NCBI GenBank assembly: GCA_011009095.1
Contig: VTPC01090932.1
Span: forward strand, 124,001-188,000
Reading direction: 5' to 3'
DNA: 64,000 nucleotides
Origin: Ignelater luminosus
Taxonomy: Eukaryota > Arthropoda > Insecta > Coleoptera > Elateridae
Both the position numbers and the translations under genes were made by a program. This document shows positions 1 through 13,204 of the stretch, one piece after another. Position 1 is the first letter of the stretch. Every line of letters begins with the position of its first letter. The notes under the pieces are model-generated. The model was not told the DNA's origin, searched no databases, and was given only the letters and a program-made list of their open reading frames with translations.

Positions 1-1
1 G

Positions 2-236
2 AACAGTAAGCTCAAAGAAATTGCCGAGAATAAGAAGGAAGCATGAAAAGAATATCTAGGGAAACCAACAGCAAAATATTATGATACATATAAAGAAGCT
101 AGAAAATTAGTAGAAGATAAGGTCAGAATAGCAAAAAGAAAGACTGAGAAGAATTTGGAGAAAATAGAAAGATATAGCAAAAGTAAAAGAATTGTCTTAT
201 AGAATATGAGAAAGGATAAGAAAACTATATTCATAA
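2..236 (+). pseudogene. Non-LTR retrotransposon linker fragment
   Basis: Read in one frame, this stretch gives a lysine- and glutamate-rich helical segment (KEYLGKPTAKYYDTYKEARK and onward) interrupted by a TGA where tryptophan would fit. Such segments join the endonuclease and reverse transcriptase domains of many insect LINEs. No catalytic domain is visible. Weakly LINE-like words continue to about 660 (for example INGKDGK near 565), but frames are broken. The element enters from the left edge of the window, so its upstream part cannot be judged. Clade not assignable. Confidence 0.4.
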
Positions 237-1649
237 TCCTCTTTTAATTCCCGGCACCTTATCCAAAAAGATGGATGTCTTTACATCCTACCACAATGAA
301 GATAATAAAAAATCAAATGCAATGAAAAAAAATTTCCAATGTTAAATTGAAATTTAAAGCAACACAAGGAACTAGCCTCATCGACATACATCATATTTAA
401 TTTATTTAAAATGAAGTATTAGAAAAATCCTAAATGTAAGGATGAGACGTCGACAATTCCAAATTAATTTAATAAATAATTCTAAATTGGACGTGGGATT
501 TTTAATAATCGAATGGACAACACTTAGAAAAAGGAAAATTCATATTAAAACTACATTTAAGCAAATAAATGGTAAAGATGGGAAATGATATCGTAACATC
601 AGACGTAATAAATAAAAAGATGTCAGCTAAATATTTCGTGGAAATATTAGAAGCAAATAAAGGAAGCAATAATGAAATTGAAAACCAAATAGACTAGACT
701 GAAGAGAATGTGGGAAGTATAGAGGAGTGTTCATGACTTAGAAGCTCATGTAAAGTCTGAAAAGATTTTAGAAAAGAGACTTTTACGTTAGAAGAGGAAT
801 GTACGTGAACGCTATTTATAGTATTCAGGGATTCAGAATTTTGATAGAAAAAGATATTTAAAATGCAATAAAGTTTTATTGCCCTTTTCACAATAAATTA
901 TCAAGACAAAAAATATACAAAAATTAGGGAAATACGAAGTAGAAAGAAGTTTAAATAATAGAATAAATTCCTGTGCAAAGATTGTATTAATGGCCAAAAA
1001 CGAAATGACACTACAGCATCTGGACAGAATGGTACAGTCGGTTCTTGAATTGAAATTATCTTTTTTTTTCAAAATCATTTAAATCACCAGAGGCACGCTT
1101 TAAATTAACTCGCAACTGCGGTCGATAACTGCAACTGTAACCAAATTTGTATGTTTTGAAATCAGATTGAATCTCTAGCTTTTTTTTACATTTTCTAGCA
1201 AACTATTTAGTAACATAATATTTTGTGACTGAGATCTTCCAGTAAATTTTGAGCATTTTGAATATGTATCAGTCGAGAGCTTAACGTACAATATGCGCAT
1301 TGAACAATAATATTAATTATAAACAAAACATGTATAATAAGGTACATTTTCTAAATACTCCTATCAATAAATTTCTAAAATAGCTTATTTTCATCAAAAC
1401 AAACAAAGAGGTTTTAATCGACTGTCGTTAAGCCCTATTGAACGAATATTTCAAATGTGTATAGGGTATGGGAACTTTATGTTTTCTAAGACCTAGTCAA
1501 ATTCAGAATATTTTTTTTTAAGAATAAGAAAAGGTTGAAGAGATGAATTAACAATCAAGATTAGAAGAGAGGATCCAATCCTGTATTGGTCGAAGCGGCA
1601 CAATAATGACAGTTTTACCAATCTACAACGTCGGCTATTATGATACAAT
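237..1649. other. A+T-rich stretch, possible LINE debris on the left
   Basis: No gene is supported. Short minus-strand frames near 700-1,080 have no recognisable domain and are rich in Phe, Leu and Ser, as expected of chance frames in A+T-rich DNA. Confidence 0.5.
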
Positions 1650-1772
1650 ATACAGATAAGATTAGTTAGTGAAAGTAAAGACGACTAACTGAAAATTTGA
1701 AATTTCAGTTTACTATCTTAAACCGTTTCGGAGATATAGTAGTGTGTCCTTATTTTTCAACGACCCTGTATA
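1650..1772 (-). repeat. TACAGGGTC-type repeat terminus
   Basis: Read on the minus strand, the sequence starts TATACAGGGTCGTTGAAAAA and continues through a segment meaning roughly 'ATATCTCCGAAACGG'. This start resembles termini of dispersed repeats that are common in insect genomes. The partner end was not located, so the element's length is unknown. Recognition is from pattern memory, not from an alignment. Confidence 0.3.
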
Positions 1773-2979
1773 ATAACAATTTTAAGAATAAAAGCAAAAA
1801 TAGTCTTCTTTGTTAACGGTCAGATTACAACACTTTTCTCATTTATTATCTCCATATAAGTCTCATTCTAAAAGGTAAAGATTTTTGCATTTATTTGTCA
1901 TGTATATTAGGCCGACCTTGACGGCTTGACATCCTTTCACATTTACAAATGCTACGAATCTAAATCAGTTTCAAAATAATTTCTAATAGCTTTTCATGGA
2001 GATTCATTATCATAAGGGAAAACGGGTAGAGAATAGAGCCGGTTGGTTGATTTTATTATTGTATCTTTAGATAATACTATAATATAAATGATATAATAGA
2101 TTCACTCTACTTTCTTTCGTTATCTCACATTGTATAGATTTCAAGTTTCCCTCTCATGTTTCAGAAACAGTAGTAAGTATTTTAATACAATAGTAGAAAA
2201 TACAAATTTAAATATTTGTGGAATATTTTGCAGATAACTTTGCATGCTAAAACTTATCAGGCTCTAATGAAAATCAAATATATAAGAGCAATCAAACACC
2301 TTATTTATTATTATTGCTATTATACACTAATAATTAAAAAACTTGTTTCCAAATTGAACACGTTAGGTCACCTTTAAGTATTAGTAAACTTTAAATTCGG
2401 GAGCGACATTTCTATTAGGTACATTTTATTTATGTTCTGTACTACTAGAACATTGTAGTATTTTAAGTAAATTAATGTAGACTTCTACGTTGCGAAAACG
2501 GAAATTACTTCATAAAATCAATTAAATTATTAAATAGAGTATGAAGAGTAGTAAAAAGATCAAAAAGATCCTATTTATGAAGGTTACAATATAATAAAAC
2601 TTGCAACTAACCAGTTTAATAATAACTGCATTAAGAAAGAGGTTAATCGAGTTAAAGGTTAACAATAGATGTGGAGAAAACAAATTTGCAGTCCGTTTGC
2701 AAACTCGTGATTAAGTTACTGACCGTTGTTAACAACGTATTCTTACGTAACTTTAAAAATTAATTAGCTCAAACTTGAAGATATCTAAAAGTAATATTAT
2801 TAAAATTTATTTGGGTATTCGGTAGTATTTATTTAGATTTGCATTAAAAAGTCCATTTTACTCCTTTTCTTACTCTGTAAGCAAAGGTAGAATCACCGTG
2901 CATACAATAATTCCAAAAAGTCAAAAGATTATCACTTCTAGCAAACCACATCAATCTAGAGTGTCGATTTCTTTCTCAG
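1773..2979. other. A+T-rich non-coding stretch
   Basis: Nothing supportable seen beyond short simple-sequence runs and a small perfect palindrome around 2,723-2,736 (CGTTGTTAACAACG). Confidence 0.5.
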
Positions 2980-3055
2980 AAGTGCCTTTTAGTTAATAAG
3001 GATGTGCAACATATGCGTTTGGTTGGACAACACTGGATAGTACTCGTACTGGCAG
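2980..3055 (+). CDS. Candidate short first coding exon, signal-peptide-like
   Basis: A pyrimidine-rich acceptor (GATTTCTTTCTCAG, ending at 2,979) is followed 76 bases later by a strong donor, GCAG/GTAAGT. The ATG at 3,013 opens MRLVGQHWIVLVLAG, a basic N-terminus followed by a hydrophobic run, and the exon ends one base into a codon. Short first coding exons that break inside a signal peptide are usual for insect cuticular and secreted protein genes. An out-of-frame ATG lies 11 bases upstream, which weakens the call. No second exon was found. An alternative is chance splice-like sequence. Confidence 0.25.
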
Positions 3056-5783
3056 GTAAGTTATTTCTGGAATAAACGTCGAACTGTGATCGGCAAAAAA
3101 CAGGTATAAAAATAGTTTTTCAATATTTATTGATCAATTCACAAGCAAACAACGGATATTTCCAAATCTCTTTGACCAGATTTCGTTCAAAATAATGATG
3201 AAGTCGCACAATCATGAGCAACCCAAAACTGTTTTCCCTTTCTAAAATTTTATTTGTATTTAGTTCCCCCCCAGACATTCTACAGCTGCAAGAGCTATTA
3301 GGTCCTCGGGAAGAAGTGTCGCCTTCCTCAGAAACTGTGAAATAGCTTCAGATATAGCACAGTTTTGGGGAAGATTTCTATTGCTAGTTTACTTCTCAAA
3401 TACCAAAGAAAAACCATAAATCTATTAATTTGCATTATTCCACTAAGACCAGCAAAGTCTTAAACCCAGGAAAAAAAACAGTGTCTACAAAGTTTGATTC
3501 TTTTCTCGGTTAATTTCGCCTTTGAGGTTCGATTGCCCCGAGCGAAAACTGCAGTGGGTCTTACATTAGGTTCAGATGAATGCATTCAGACTAATGCAAA
3601 GTGCTACACCAATCCTCAAGTAGACTAGCTGAGTTTATGCAAAGAAAATGACCTGGTGAAGGATCAATTAAAAAGCAAGTAGACTAATCTTTGTTAAGGC
3701 TTGCTGACGCACAGTGCAATAAGTATATGAAGAAAAAATTCAAAAATCATTTATTTGTTAGTTTTATTTCGCGCTTGTTGATTTATGAATTATAGTTAGT
3801 GTAAATTTTAATTTTTAAAATAATTCATTAAAGAATTTTTTATAAAAGGCTTTCTAAAAATGATTTCTATAGACCATACATTTTAAAATCAATACTTTCT
3901 TCATTTTCTTCGATTGAATCTGACAGAAAATCTGGGTTCTTTGTAAATGACTAAACTAGCATATTTCCGTCCAGTCTTTGTTTTATTAGACTCACTCTTC
4001 TTCACCGTAAATACCTAAATAATAATTAGTATCGAAACCAGAAGTTTTTCAAGTCTGTCCCTACCCTCAAATGTCTAATGCTTCCTGCAATAGTTTTCTA
4101 GTTTGCCCTATAAAGCAAAAAGGCCCTAATTCTGAAAATCATTATTTTAAAATATTGGATGAAACGTGTTTGTGTTTCTACACATTTGTATAAGATATGG
4201 CATTTTGGAAATTCATTTATTTTCAAAGTTAGGGCTTTCTTGCTTAGCACGTAAATAAATTTCAAAGCAAAGGGGTCAATGATACTATAAACTCAGTTTT
4301 GTTTATTTTTCGAGTTAGGACTTTTTTGGTTTGTAGGGTGTTATGAAGAAATGATAGTATGTCAGGTCCATATACTAATAGTTTAGGTGGGCATACATGG
4401 AGCTTTCCATACTGGGCATATTTCACACTAAAGATCATCTAAATAGCTATCTATCTTGATCTACAAAATACATGGGATGCCATTTAAAATTTGTATTACT
4501 AAGAAATAAGTGGAACTATAAAAGAATGTTTTAAAGTTTACATGGCTGACATTCACATGAGGCTTTAGGATAGCAACTTTAGATTTGACTAACAGGGTTT
4601 GTTAGTCATAAAAGATATTAGACATGAATGCAGGCTTTATAGTCTTTTTCCAATGTAAAATATTCATTGTAAAAATGATGCACATACACATCCTACTTGA
4701 ACCTCTCACTTTAAGCGTACCACGCTATCTTTTTATTCAAATTGTGTCCCATCCACCCCTCTATCGTTATTATTGACGGTGACGTATTCTGATTGGTTAG
4801 TTCTGAAAAGTTCCGATAAGTGTTCATTTTTTTCTGCTCAGTGGTAGCTGAATAATTAGCAAAGAAAATTAAAAACAAGAATATAAGCAGAAGCAAGAAG
4901 TCAGAGTCAAGTTCTTATTCTTTCGAGAAGGTGTATGAACTTTCTAAGATTTAGCTGATTTTGATTTACAGAACAAGCTGTTGAATAGAACCAAAGCAAA
5001 TAAGCCTTGTATTTCATGAAAGTTTCCGTTTCCGTACCATTTCCACAAACTCATACTAATAAGTAATAGTGTTTCCTCTGTAATACTTGTGAAATAGTCA
5101 AGATTTTCTTTTTGTTTGGAAGATATAACCACCAACAACATTTGGTGTATAACTTAGATCCTTGATGCTGAGAAATTTGGAGTTTAAACATTTTATCAGC
5201 GCTTTGGTATTCTTTCCATTGATTCCTTCATATTATCAGTTCAATGCTTCTGAGTAAACTCCCTATAATAGTATTTCTGGTTTCAACTGCTTTGTTATAA
5301 ATGACAATATTTGACAATATACAGAGTAAAATAGAAGAGTAGAAATAATAGAATTGCAGAAAAAACATTTCGGGACCATACATTGAAAAGGAAGTTATAA
5401 AACAATAACACTAGACAAAACCAGTAATTTCTAATAAGACATGTACCAATACGGTTGAAAGCAAATATTATAAATAAAAATGAAGATTGGAGGAAAAACA
5501 GACAACTTTCAAAAATATCAACAGGCACGAGACTATATTACACGGTGAGAGATAACCTAAAGAACAATACAACAGAAAAAAATTCCACTTAAAACATTTA
5601 CTAATCCAGGAGTTAGGTTTGATACTATGTAAACAAAAAAAATTACGAAAACATAAAATAAAAATAAATGAGCAGTGATAAACAATGTGCACACGAACTA
5701 ATGAAAGAAGTAGTAAGGGCAAAGAGAAAGCACATATTCAGAAATACTTAAAATATTTGTCAAAGAAGATGGCACTAGATATA
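3056..5783. other. A+T-rich non-coding stretch
   Basis: No gene or complete element recognised. If the 2,980-3,055 exon is real, some of this could be its first intron. Minus-strand frames near 4,700-5,700 lack domain features. Confidence 0.45.
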
Positions 5784-5860
5784 TATACAGGGTCATTCAT
5801 ACCTAATTTGAAACGATTGGAACTGACACCAAACAGGTTCGGGCAACTAGCTAATCAATA
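5784..5860 (+). repeat. Second TATACAGGGTC repeat terminus
   Basis: The plus strand reads TATACAGGGTCATTCATACC, sharing the terminal 11 bases with the minus-strand terminus at 1,772. The two point away from each other, so they are not the two ends of one element. The element body to the right is not delimited. Confidence 0.25.
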
Positions 5861-7789
5861 TTAATTAGAACAACTTCTCAGAATGATTCAAATATGAAAA
5901 TAATTAAAACGAACAATATTAAAATCTTTTTGTTATCAAAACATGAAATAATAGATAACCAAGTATGTCATTTATGTCAGTTTGAAAATTATTAATGGCT
6001 GTTTTAATTAAAACCAAATACAAATTTAATAATTAATAATAATAATTAGAGAATAAAATAAAATGCTTAGAAAAAAATTTGTTGAGATTTAGAATTACTA
6101 ATTTTTGTAATCTATAATATAATATTTCTGTTTTTCCCTCAAAATTGATATTTATCAAGTTCATGGCATTTTTAAATTGTTCCCAACCTTTATATAATAG
6201 TTAATCAGCCTTGATTTTTAATTTTTCACAATAATAGGTATATCAGTTTTTTATCTTTATGCAAAAGTCAAATCATTTAAACTCGACCATGCTTAATGTT
6301 TTTTATTTCCATGTTGATGATATGTCATTTTAGAATCGTAGATATTCTTAATGAGGGGTTTGTGACCGACTTCTTTTCAAGAACATTATTAGACATGATT
6401 TAGAGTAAAAATAAACTGTTTATGTATATGTATAGAGATGCGCCATAAAACAAAAATATAAAATTTAATATTTATACTAGTACATACACGTAGTACAAGA
6501 CAGAAATGAATAAAATCAAATTATTGCAACACCTTTAAAAGGCCAAGCCACAGTTAAATTATTCAAAACATCAATATTTCGAGAGAATAAATATTTCATG
6601 ATCGTATTAGTTTTGTTTGTATGATTCATTATTACTCAATTCAAACCATACCTATCCTGATCGAATTCTGCCGACAACCCAAAAAACTTTGTTATATTGG
6701 TGAATAGATATGGTTCTTCGGTTTCCACAGCCATAATTTACAATTAATTAACAACACCACCTAACTTCTTCACTGATTTATTATTGTTAACATCGCGAAG
6801 TGCTTTCACCAAGACCAAACTGCAAAATGCTACCGCGTTTTGAAGTTAACTACGCTACTTCTGTTTTTACTTGTTCAACTTGAAGAGATTTAAACGCGCA
6901 ACTCCAACGTAGGTATATGTAATAATACTATAAACGCGGTCACATTTGTTATTTATAAAAAAATAATAATTTTACGTGTAAAAAGGTTTATTTTAACACG
7001 ATAAGAACCAAGAAACAATAATGAATTACGTAGTAACTTGAAAATAAGATTAAGTATGTACGCTAATAACATGTAATTTAATTATAAAATAAAACAACAA
7101 AATCTTAATACCCGAGTTTCAGTATATTTTTAACAATTTCTGAGTAAATATTTGCCAAGTTTATCAGCTGCTGCTGGTACAGCTACTAAAACGTTTATAA
7201 ATTAAAAAAAATACTTTTGCATTTTTTTTCTTTGAAGGATTTACATTATGACTGTATCATAATTAAATTTGTCACGTCAGATTTAATATACCGTGTTGTT
7301 CTACACAGAGTAAATATATCTACAGTAACGTAACAGTGTGAATAAAATTTTATTTTAGTCTGAATAAAAAGTATAATGATGTCATTTACGTATTTGCATA
7401 ATAATCCATCATAAAGAGAAAATAATGACGATTTCTTCGTACAAACAAGTTAATGTTAACCTAAAAGTAAATAAACCCAAGCATTGTTATTACCAAAACA
7501 CAATACCATGTAGGAATAAACAAAAAGATCATTAATAATCTCGATAGTGTAAAAAGATACTCTGATCAACATTCTAAATATTTTTGTTAGTGTTAAATCA
7601 TTAAATTTACAATAATTACAAACTTTTTATATTAACACGCACAAATTCAAGACGTTTGGAATTTAAGATTCTGATTTTAATTGAGCATCTCCACACTAGA
7701 AATAACTTTTGCGAATAATGCTGTTTATAAAGATTATTAGAAACGACTAAATTGAGAAGAAAAATAAATTTGGAAGTTTCTTCTTCTTT
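5861..7789. other. A+T-rich non-coding stretch
   Basis: No gene, RNA or element recognised. Confidence 0.45.
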
Positions 7790-9060
7790 CTCAGCCCTTG
7801 TGCGCCCAGAATTGAGCATAGGGCCCTCTCTTGCTTTTCCAGCTTTCTCTATCCTGTGCCACTTCTAAACATTTTAGTCCTGCTACTCTTTTTATGTCGT
7901 CATACCATCGCATGTTTGGTCTTCCTATTCCTCTTCTTCCTGCCCAAGGCCTCCATCCAATGATTCTTTTGCTCCAGCGGTTGTCTTTCAATCTTGCGAC
8001 GTGCTCGGCAAAGTCCCATTTCAAGTGTGTTATTGTTGTGTTGTGTATTATTATTATGTAGGTGATTTTGGTTTTCTGTCTGATCCATTCTTTTCTTTTT
8101 CTGTCCCTTAGAGTTATGCCCAGCATGGATCTTTCCACTGATCGAAGATCTTTGTTCTAAGATGTTGCGGAATCTTTTTGTTTTTTAATATATCTGAAAG
8201 TTTTCTAAACGCCACCCATCTAGTCTCTTCCTTCTGTTGATCTCCATGTCTTTGTTTTGTTTGCCTAGTTCTATTTGCTGCCCTAGGTATATAATATTCT
8301 TTAACATTTTCTATTGTTTTGCCATCTTCAAATCTCAGATAAGACAGTCTTTCTCCATTGACATTAATTCCTACTTCTTCCCATGCTATTTTCTTGAAAA
8401 TTCCTTCTAATGTTAGAGTAAATAGTTTCGGTGATATCGTGTCTCCTTGTCTGATTCCTCTTCTAATTTCCATTTTATCTTAGTCTTCGTGTAGTCTTAT
8501 TACTGCTATGGCTTGTTCGTGTATGTTCTTTGGTAAGTTTTTATATCGGTGATCTATCCGAACTTTATCTAGTTCTTCCATTTTTGGAGTTCATTATTCG
8601 TAGTCTACGAAAGTCATCTGTATTGTGAGATTGGTTCAATTTCTTTTTCGATTAATATCTTCATCGTTAGCAAATGATCGCATGTGCTATACCCTTTTTG
8701 CATGTTGCCTGTTCTGTTGGTTGGTTGGTATTCGTCCAATTTTTTTCTCTATTCTGTTGAATAATTCGTATACATGCGTCAGCAGACTTATTGGTCTGTA
8801 ATTTTTCAGGAGTTTGCTGTCTCCTTCTTTGAACAGTATGATTATAATGGCTTCGTTCCAGTCTTCCGGTATGTTTTGTTCTTCGAGGCAACTGTTGTGT
8901 GTTCCAGTTTTGATGTTATTATATCAGGTGCTTCTTTAATCATTTGTGTTAGGAATTCGTCGTTTAGAAGTTGCCTTTCAATAATACAAATTTTATACTA
9001 CTCAAATATTAGGTCACACAGATATTTCCATTGTTGCTTCTTTTATTGCTCATGTTAGCC
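7790..9060 (-). pseudogene. RTE-clade non-LTR retrotransposon fossil (RT and C-terminus)
   Basis: On the minus strand the frames give, in order: a palm-start region with NYRPISLLTHVYELF near 8,790; the RT box RRGIRQGDTISPKLFTL at about 8,430-8,470; GININGERLxxLRF; a block with LSDILKNKKIPQHLRTKIFDQ; then ERSMLGITLRDR and the C-terminal DNRWSKRIIGWRP and RPNMRWYDDIKRVAG. The order and motifs match RTE-type elements. It is dead. The FADD catalytic box is gone: LRFEDG runs straight into a downstream VKEYYI segment, so an internal deletion has removed the active site. Several frameshifts separate the blocks. The endonuclease is absent, so the copy is 5' truncated at about 9,060 as usual for target-primed insertion. 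The 3' end is near 7,790. Confidence 0.9.
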
Positions 9061-9688
9061 TGCTTTTATGTATGGGTAGATGAAATATAAGTAAGTAAAT
9101 AGTTCTGGCATTACAGGACTATCATAGTCTGACTTTCTATTATTGCAAACGTTGAATCTATCTCAGAAACAGCCATTGAAAGTTCCTCAACAAGAAAGTA
9201 AATTATATGAGTCAGAATATAACCATCCAAAAGATAAAGGGAAGGTTTTTTACAAAATATTTTGCAAATGCCGAGATTTTGAAGCTTTGGAAGATATACA
9301 ATTCCACTTAAGAATTTTATTATGGTTTTGTATTAACTGATGATTAAGAAAATTTGACAAGATTGCTTTTTAGCTTCTGGCTCTAGCCAGGGTCAGCCTC
9401 ATAATCTCAGATCTTTGCATTCTTCCAACTTACATCAAGAAATATTGAAAAACCAAAGTAACTGCTAGTAAAAGAAACTTTATCGCTTCGAATAACTTAA
9501 CGTACTCAACAAGCCCAACTGGATTATTAGGGTGGTTCAAAAAGACCTGTGTCATCGATCTGGATAATTTTTGGCAGTTTTTAGGTAAGGTATTAAAATG
9601 TGCCAAATTTTGACCTAATCGGACAGCATTAATACGCGGCGCATCGAGCTTGAAGTTTGATAAAAAAAAAAGAATTTTTTCTATGGGT
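9061..9688. other. Non-coding stretch with GGGTGGTTC-type repeat sequence
   Basis: A frame at 9,143-9,340 has no recognisable features. At 9,530 begins GGGTGGTTCAAAAAGACC, which looks like the end of a dispersed repeat. It may be the outer part of the element whose inverted repeats start at 9,689. Confidence 0.35.
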
Positions 9689-10680
9689 AGTACGATAAAT
9701 GAGAAACATTTTGGCGCAAGCCAGTGTTACCGCTCAGTTTGAAGCGGTCGGATGCGGTCGCGAATCATAGTGTCTAAGACTTTCTTCTGTAAACTGTAAC
9801 GAATTGAATTTTAACAGTTTTGGTTTTAAGTGGCGAACGAGTGGTGAAATGTCTTGCTGCCAGAGAATATTTCTGGTAGAGTCAATGACTAAACAAATCC
9901 TTGGGTGCAAGCTGCCATCCAAAAGGAATTCTTTAAGTGTTTTATTTCATAACTAAACCTGTACGATAGCCCTTCCTTTGTGTAAGAGGAGGTATTTGTG
10001 TTTTGGAAAAAAGCCAGAATCCCAACTGAAAATCGCAGTACATGCATTACGAAAATTCAGAATTTGTACAAGAAGCTGCGTCTTTTGGAAAAAAGTAACC
10101 ACAAGAAGAGCGCAACTGTGAGGAAGAAAGAAAATGAGTTTGTGGAGAAGTTGGACGATTTGTTCGACATTGCAACCACTGATGCATTAAGTAAAATAAA
10201 AATAAAGGAAGGCAGACAGTCTTTACTCTAACAGAGAGAGAGAAAGGTCGTCCAGGCGGTAAGGTGGGAGTAGACATAAAATTATATCAAAATTACATCC
10301 ACAATTAGTCAATCTCAATCTCCTTTGATATAATCCAAGATTGCAGCCTTCCTAAATTAGTTCCCTTTCTTACAGTTGTCCCTATCGCAGAAGAGCAAAT
10401 TACATCTTATATTTTCGACCATCTGATACAAATTTTGGGGGGGAAAAAGATTTTCTCGTTGCCTTCTGTGTTAAAATTACAATCGATGTGTATACCAAAA
10501 GTGTCAGTAGTATCTGTTGTCCATTACCCACTGTGAAAATGTGGCCTTAACGATGAGTTGGCGACTAGCCTCAGTGTCCCTATCTACTCGGTAGTTCGAA
10601 GAAATGGTTTTAACTTTGGTACCGCTGTTGAACCGATCTTGATGAACTTTGTGTCAAAATGTTTCTCATTTACCGTTCTA
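9689..10680 (+). mobile_element. Unclassified inverted-repeat element
   Basis: A 30-bp inverted pair bounds this span: 9,689-9,718 (core TAAATGAGAAACATTTTG) and 10,651-10,680 in the opposite orientation, with 26 of 30 bases matching. Between them lies a decayed coding region (see 9,998). The inverted pair could be subterminal, because repeat-like sequence continues outward to about 9,530. No target duplication was recognised. Superfamily unknown. Confidence 0.45.
9998..10290 (+). pseudogene. Decayed TE-associated coiled-coil protein fragment
   Basis: The open frame at 9,998-10,231 begins inside VFWKKARIPTENRSTCITKI and holds the block FVEKLDDLFDIATTDALSKI. A shift just after it restores QREREKGRPG and VGVD, so coding similarity continues past the stop. 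I recognise this arrangement (W-K-A-R-I-P-T, then F-V-x-x-L-D-D-L-F-D-I-A-x-x-x-A-L, then QREKGR-G) from uncharacterised proteins that occur in many copies in insect genomes. I cannot name the transposon family. It is charged and probably helical, and has no catalytic motif. Confidence 0.5.
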
Positions 10681-13204
10681 CCATAAAAGAATATCTTGGT
10701 TGCATTTGAGCATTACAAGTAAATTTCTAGCTTTTGCAGGGATTACTGAATTAAAATTAATAAAATTGATGGTGACACGACCGTTGTTATGATCTGAGAG
10801 GAAAAGCTTTCACCACAATTTTTATTTGGACTATCCAGAATAACAAAAGGTTGATGTATATCTAGAAGGTCAAAATACCCGCCCAATTTAGAGCAAAAAT
10901 TCTCCGAATAGAGGATAAATCGTTTTTTAACAATCAACAGAAATTGTTCATGCGTTCTCTGGTAAAACAACTCTCCCAATAACCACCAAATCGGTAAAAA
11001 TTTAGTTCAAGAGCAAGAAAACATTCTTCGTAAAGTGAAAAAGAAATACTTCAAAAATCGTAAAATATTGAGAAATGCTACTCTAGACGAAGAGAATTCA
11101 CAAGCGCTCAAACCATATCCATACTGTAACTGCAGCAACCCACATAATGGGCAGTATCCTTTTTATTTAAAATACTTAAAGTTATTTCTTCCTCCATATA
11201 ATATACATACGTACTACTACAAAATATATTATGTTCATAATAACAGGGATGGAAGCAGCTATTAAATAAAGAAATATGTAAACAGTGTCTAAAGCCCATA
11301 AAAATATGTACCAAATATGTACTTTGAAACAACTCGTTAGATGCGATAATAAACTATACATACATAAACAAAATAATAATATACAATTATCAGGTTTGCA
11401 CAAATGGTGGGCGGAACTATATAGTATGCAGACCAGCTCGTTAAGGGACACATCTTATTAAACAGAATCTCTGAAAAACGGTTATTATCAACATCAACTC
11501 TAGTCTACTTAATTTAAGTTACGATTAGTCGCGCCGTCTATGCGTAATTATATCTATGGTCTCCTCTGACAGAAATTCTTTCTTTATTAGGTTAGAATTA
11601 TCATTGGCATATCAAACTTGAGTTACACTGTCCGCGCCAATTTGATGTCGCTAAGTCCAAAGGGGACAGACAGTCCAGGTGTCTTTAAGAGTCGAGAGGA
11701 GAAAGGTAGGGAGCTCCCCAATATAATATAATAAGAAAAGAAAAGCAGAAACGTGTAAAACTAATCTTTGCTTAAGAGTGCCAATATGTTTTGAGCCGAC
11801 CTCGATAGTATGCTGCGAATTATAGCATCGAAAATAGTTGGTATAAGCCAATATAATAGACTGATATAAAAGAAAAACAAGCAAAAAACCGCCAGAAAAC
11901 CCAATTCTTATGAATAGTTTCTTGTAAAGGTAATAGAAGAAGTAGAACACTGTTTGAAAGTAGAATCAATATTCAACTTCAACTATACCTATTACCTCCG
12001 TTTTTTGTCAATCTAGCAATGTCGAACTTTACATTATGATGAGTCTTGCCAATGTGTGAGGAAATCCTCAAAATGTGGGTTTATTTTTTTTGTATAAATT
12101 GTTTGGGATTTTTAAGGCATTTACAATCCAAATGACATTTCAGTTTCAACGAGAAGAATTAAACTTACGTAATTATTTAAAAACTGAAATCAACGGGTTT
12201 AATTTTGTTTTGATTTTTCAACATCTTGCCCATTCCACATCTGATATCTCGACTTTTTGATAGGCTGGTAGCCTTTATAGGTTTTTGTATGAATAGAAAT
12301 AAGTAATTACTTACAGTATGCTTCCTACTGTAGTTTCTAAGCTTTTTTAAAGATTTACGCTCTCGAAAAAGTTTTCCAGATCCAAACAATACTTAGATGG
12401 ATTTTTTAAACCCGACCCTGGCTCTCAGTAACATTTTGCTAAATTAAAAAAATTGTTTCAACGCGAATTCTAGTACTAAATGTTACACTGCTGTCAATAG
12501 AATCTGGAGCAGCATAAATGTAGCTATCTAAGTCTGTATTTCTATTATTATTGTTGCATTAATAAAAAGTAAGGATTCGTCTTTGTTGTGACAGTAGATA
12601 TTTTTATGTTACTTAGCAACTACAATTAAAACTGCTATTAAGTTGACACTAAAGGATTGTCCCACGTTTTTTGGATATCAGTATATAAGATATGAAAGCT
12701 GATATTGTATTGAAATCGGCCGATTATCGGTGTATATATCGGCCAAAACAACTATATCAGTTAATCCCAAAAAAATATGTAATAAATATTTATGTACTTG
12801 TACATACAATAGTGGCATGCCCCTATCCCTGTAATAATAAACTTATTAACAAAAGCAAAAAACTCTTAAAAATAAGGTCCTCATGGGAAACAGCGCACTA
12901 GAAGATGATTTACATAAGCGCTTATAACATATTAAGTCAGATTGATTTGGTTTCAATTTTTGTATTGAAGTAAATACAAAAGATTGATCTTACTCCCTGT
13001 AACGGGCATATAAAAGCATTTTTTTTATGAATTCAAATAAATTTAAATCTTAGGAAAAAACTATTAATGACTATTTTCAGCTTTCAGCCAAAAAGGCTTA
13101 GATTTTTGTATTTCAACCAATAGTGATCGCATTACAGCGATACATGCGCTAGTGCAGATTATCAACAATTTTGCTGACAGCAACACAACAGTCAAAGTAA
13201 ATGA
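10681..13204. other. A+T-rich non-coding stretch
   Basis: No domain, RNA gene or complete element recognised. Several 60-100 codon frames on both strands overlap one another and have low-complexity composition, so I treat them as chance frames. Confidence 0.45.

Noticed and set aside
1764-5794. Two TATACAGGGTC termini as ends of one 4-kb transposon
   Set aside because: They point outward, away from each other, so they cannot bound one element.
9734-9922. 62-codon minus-strand frame
   Set aside because: Lies opposite the strand carrying the recognisable TE protein relic and has no features of its own.
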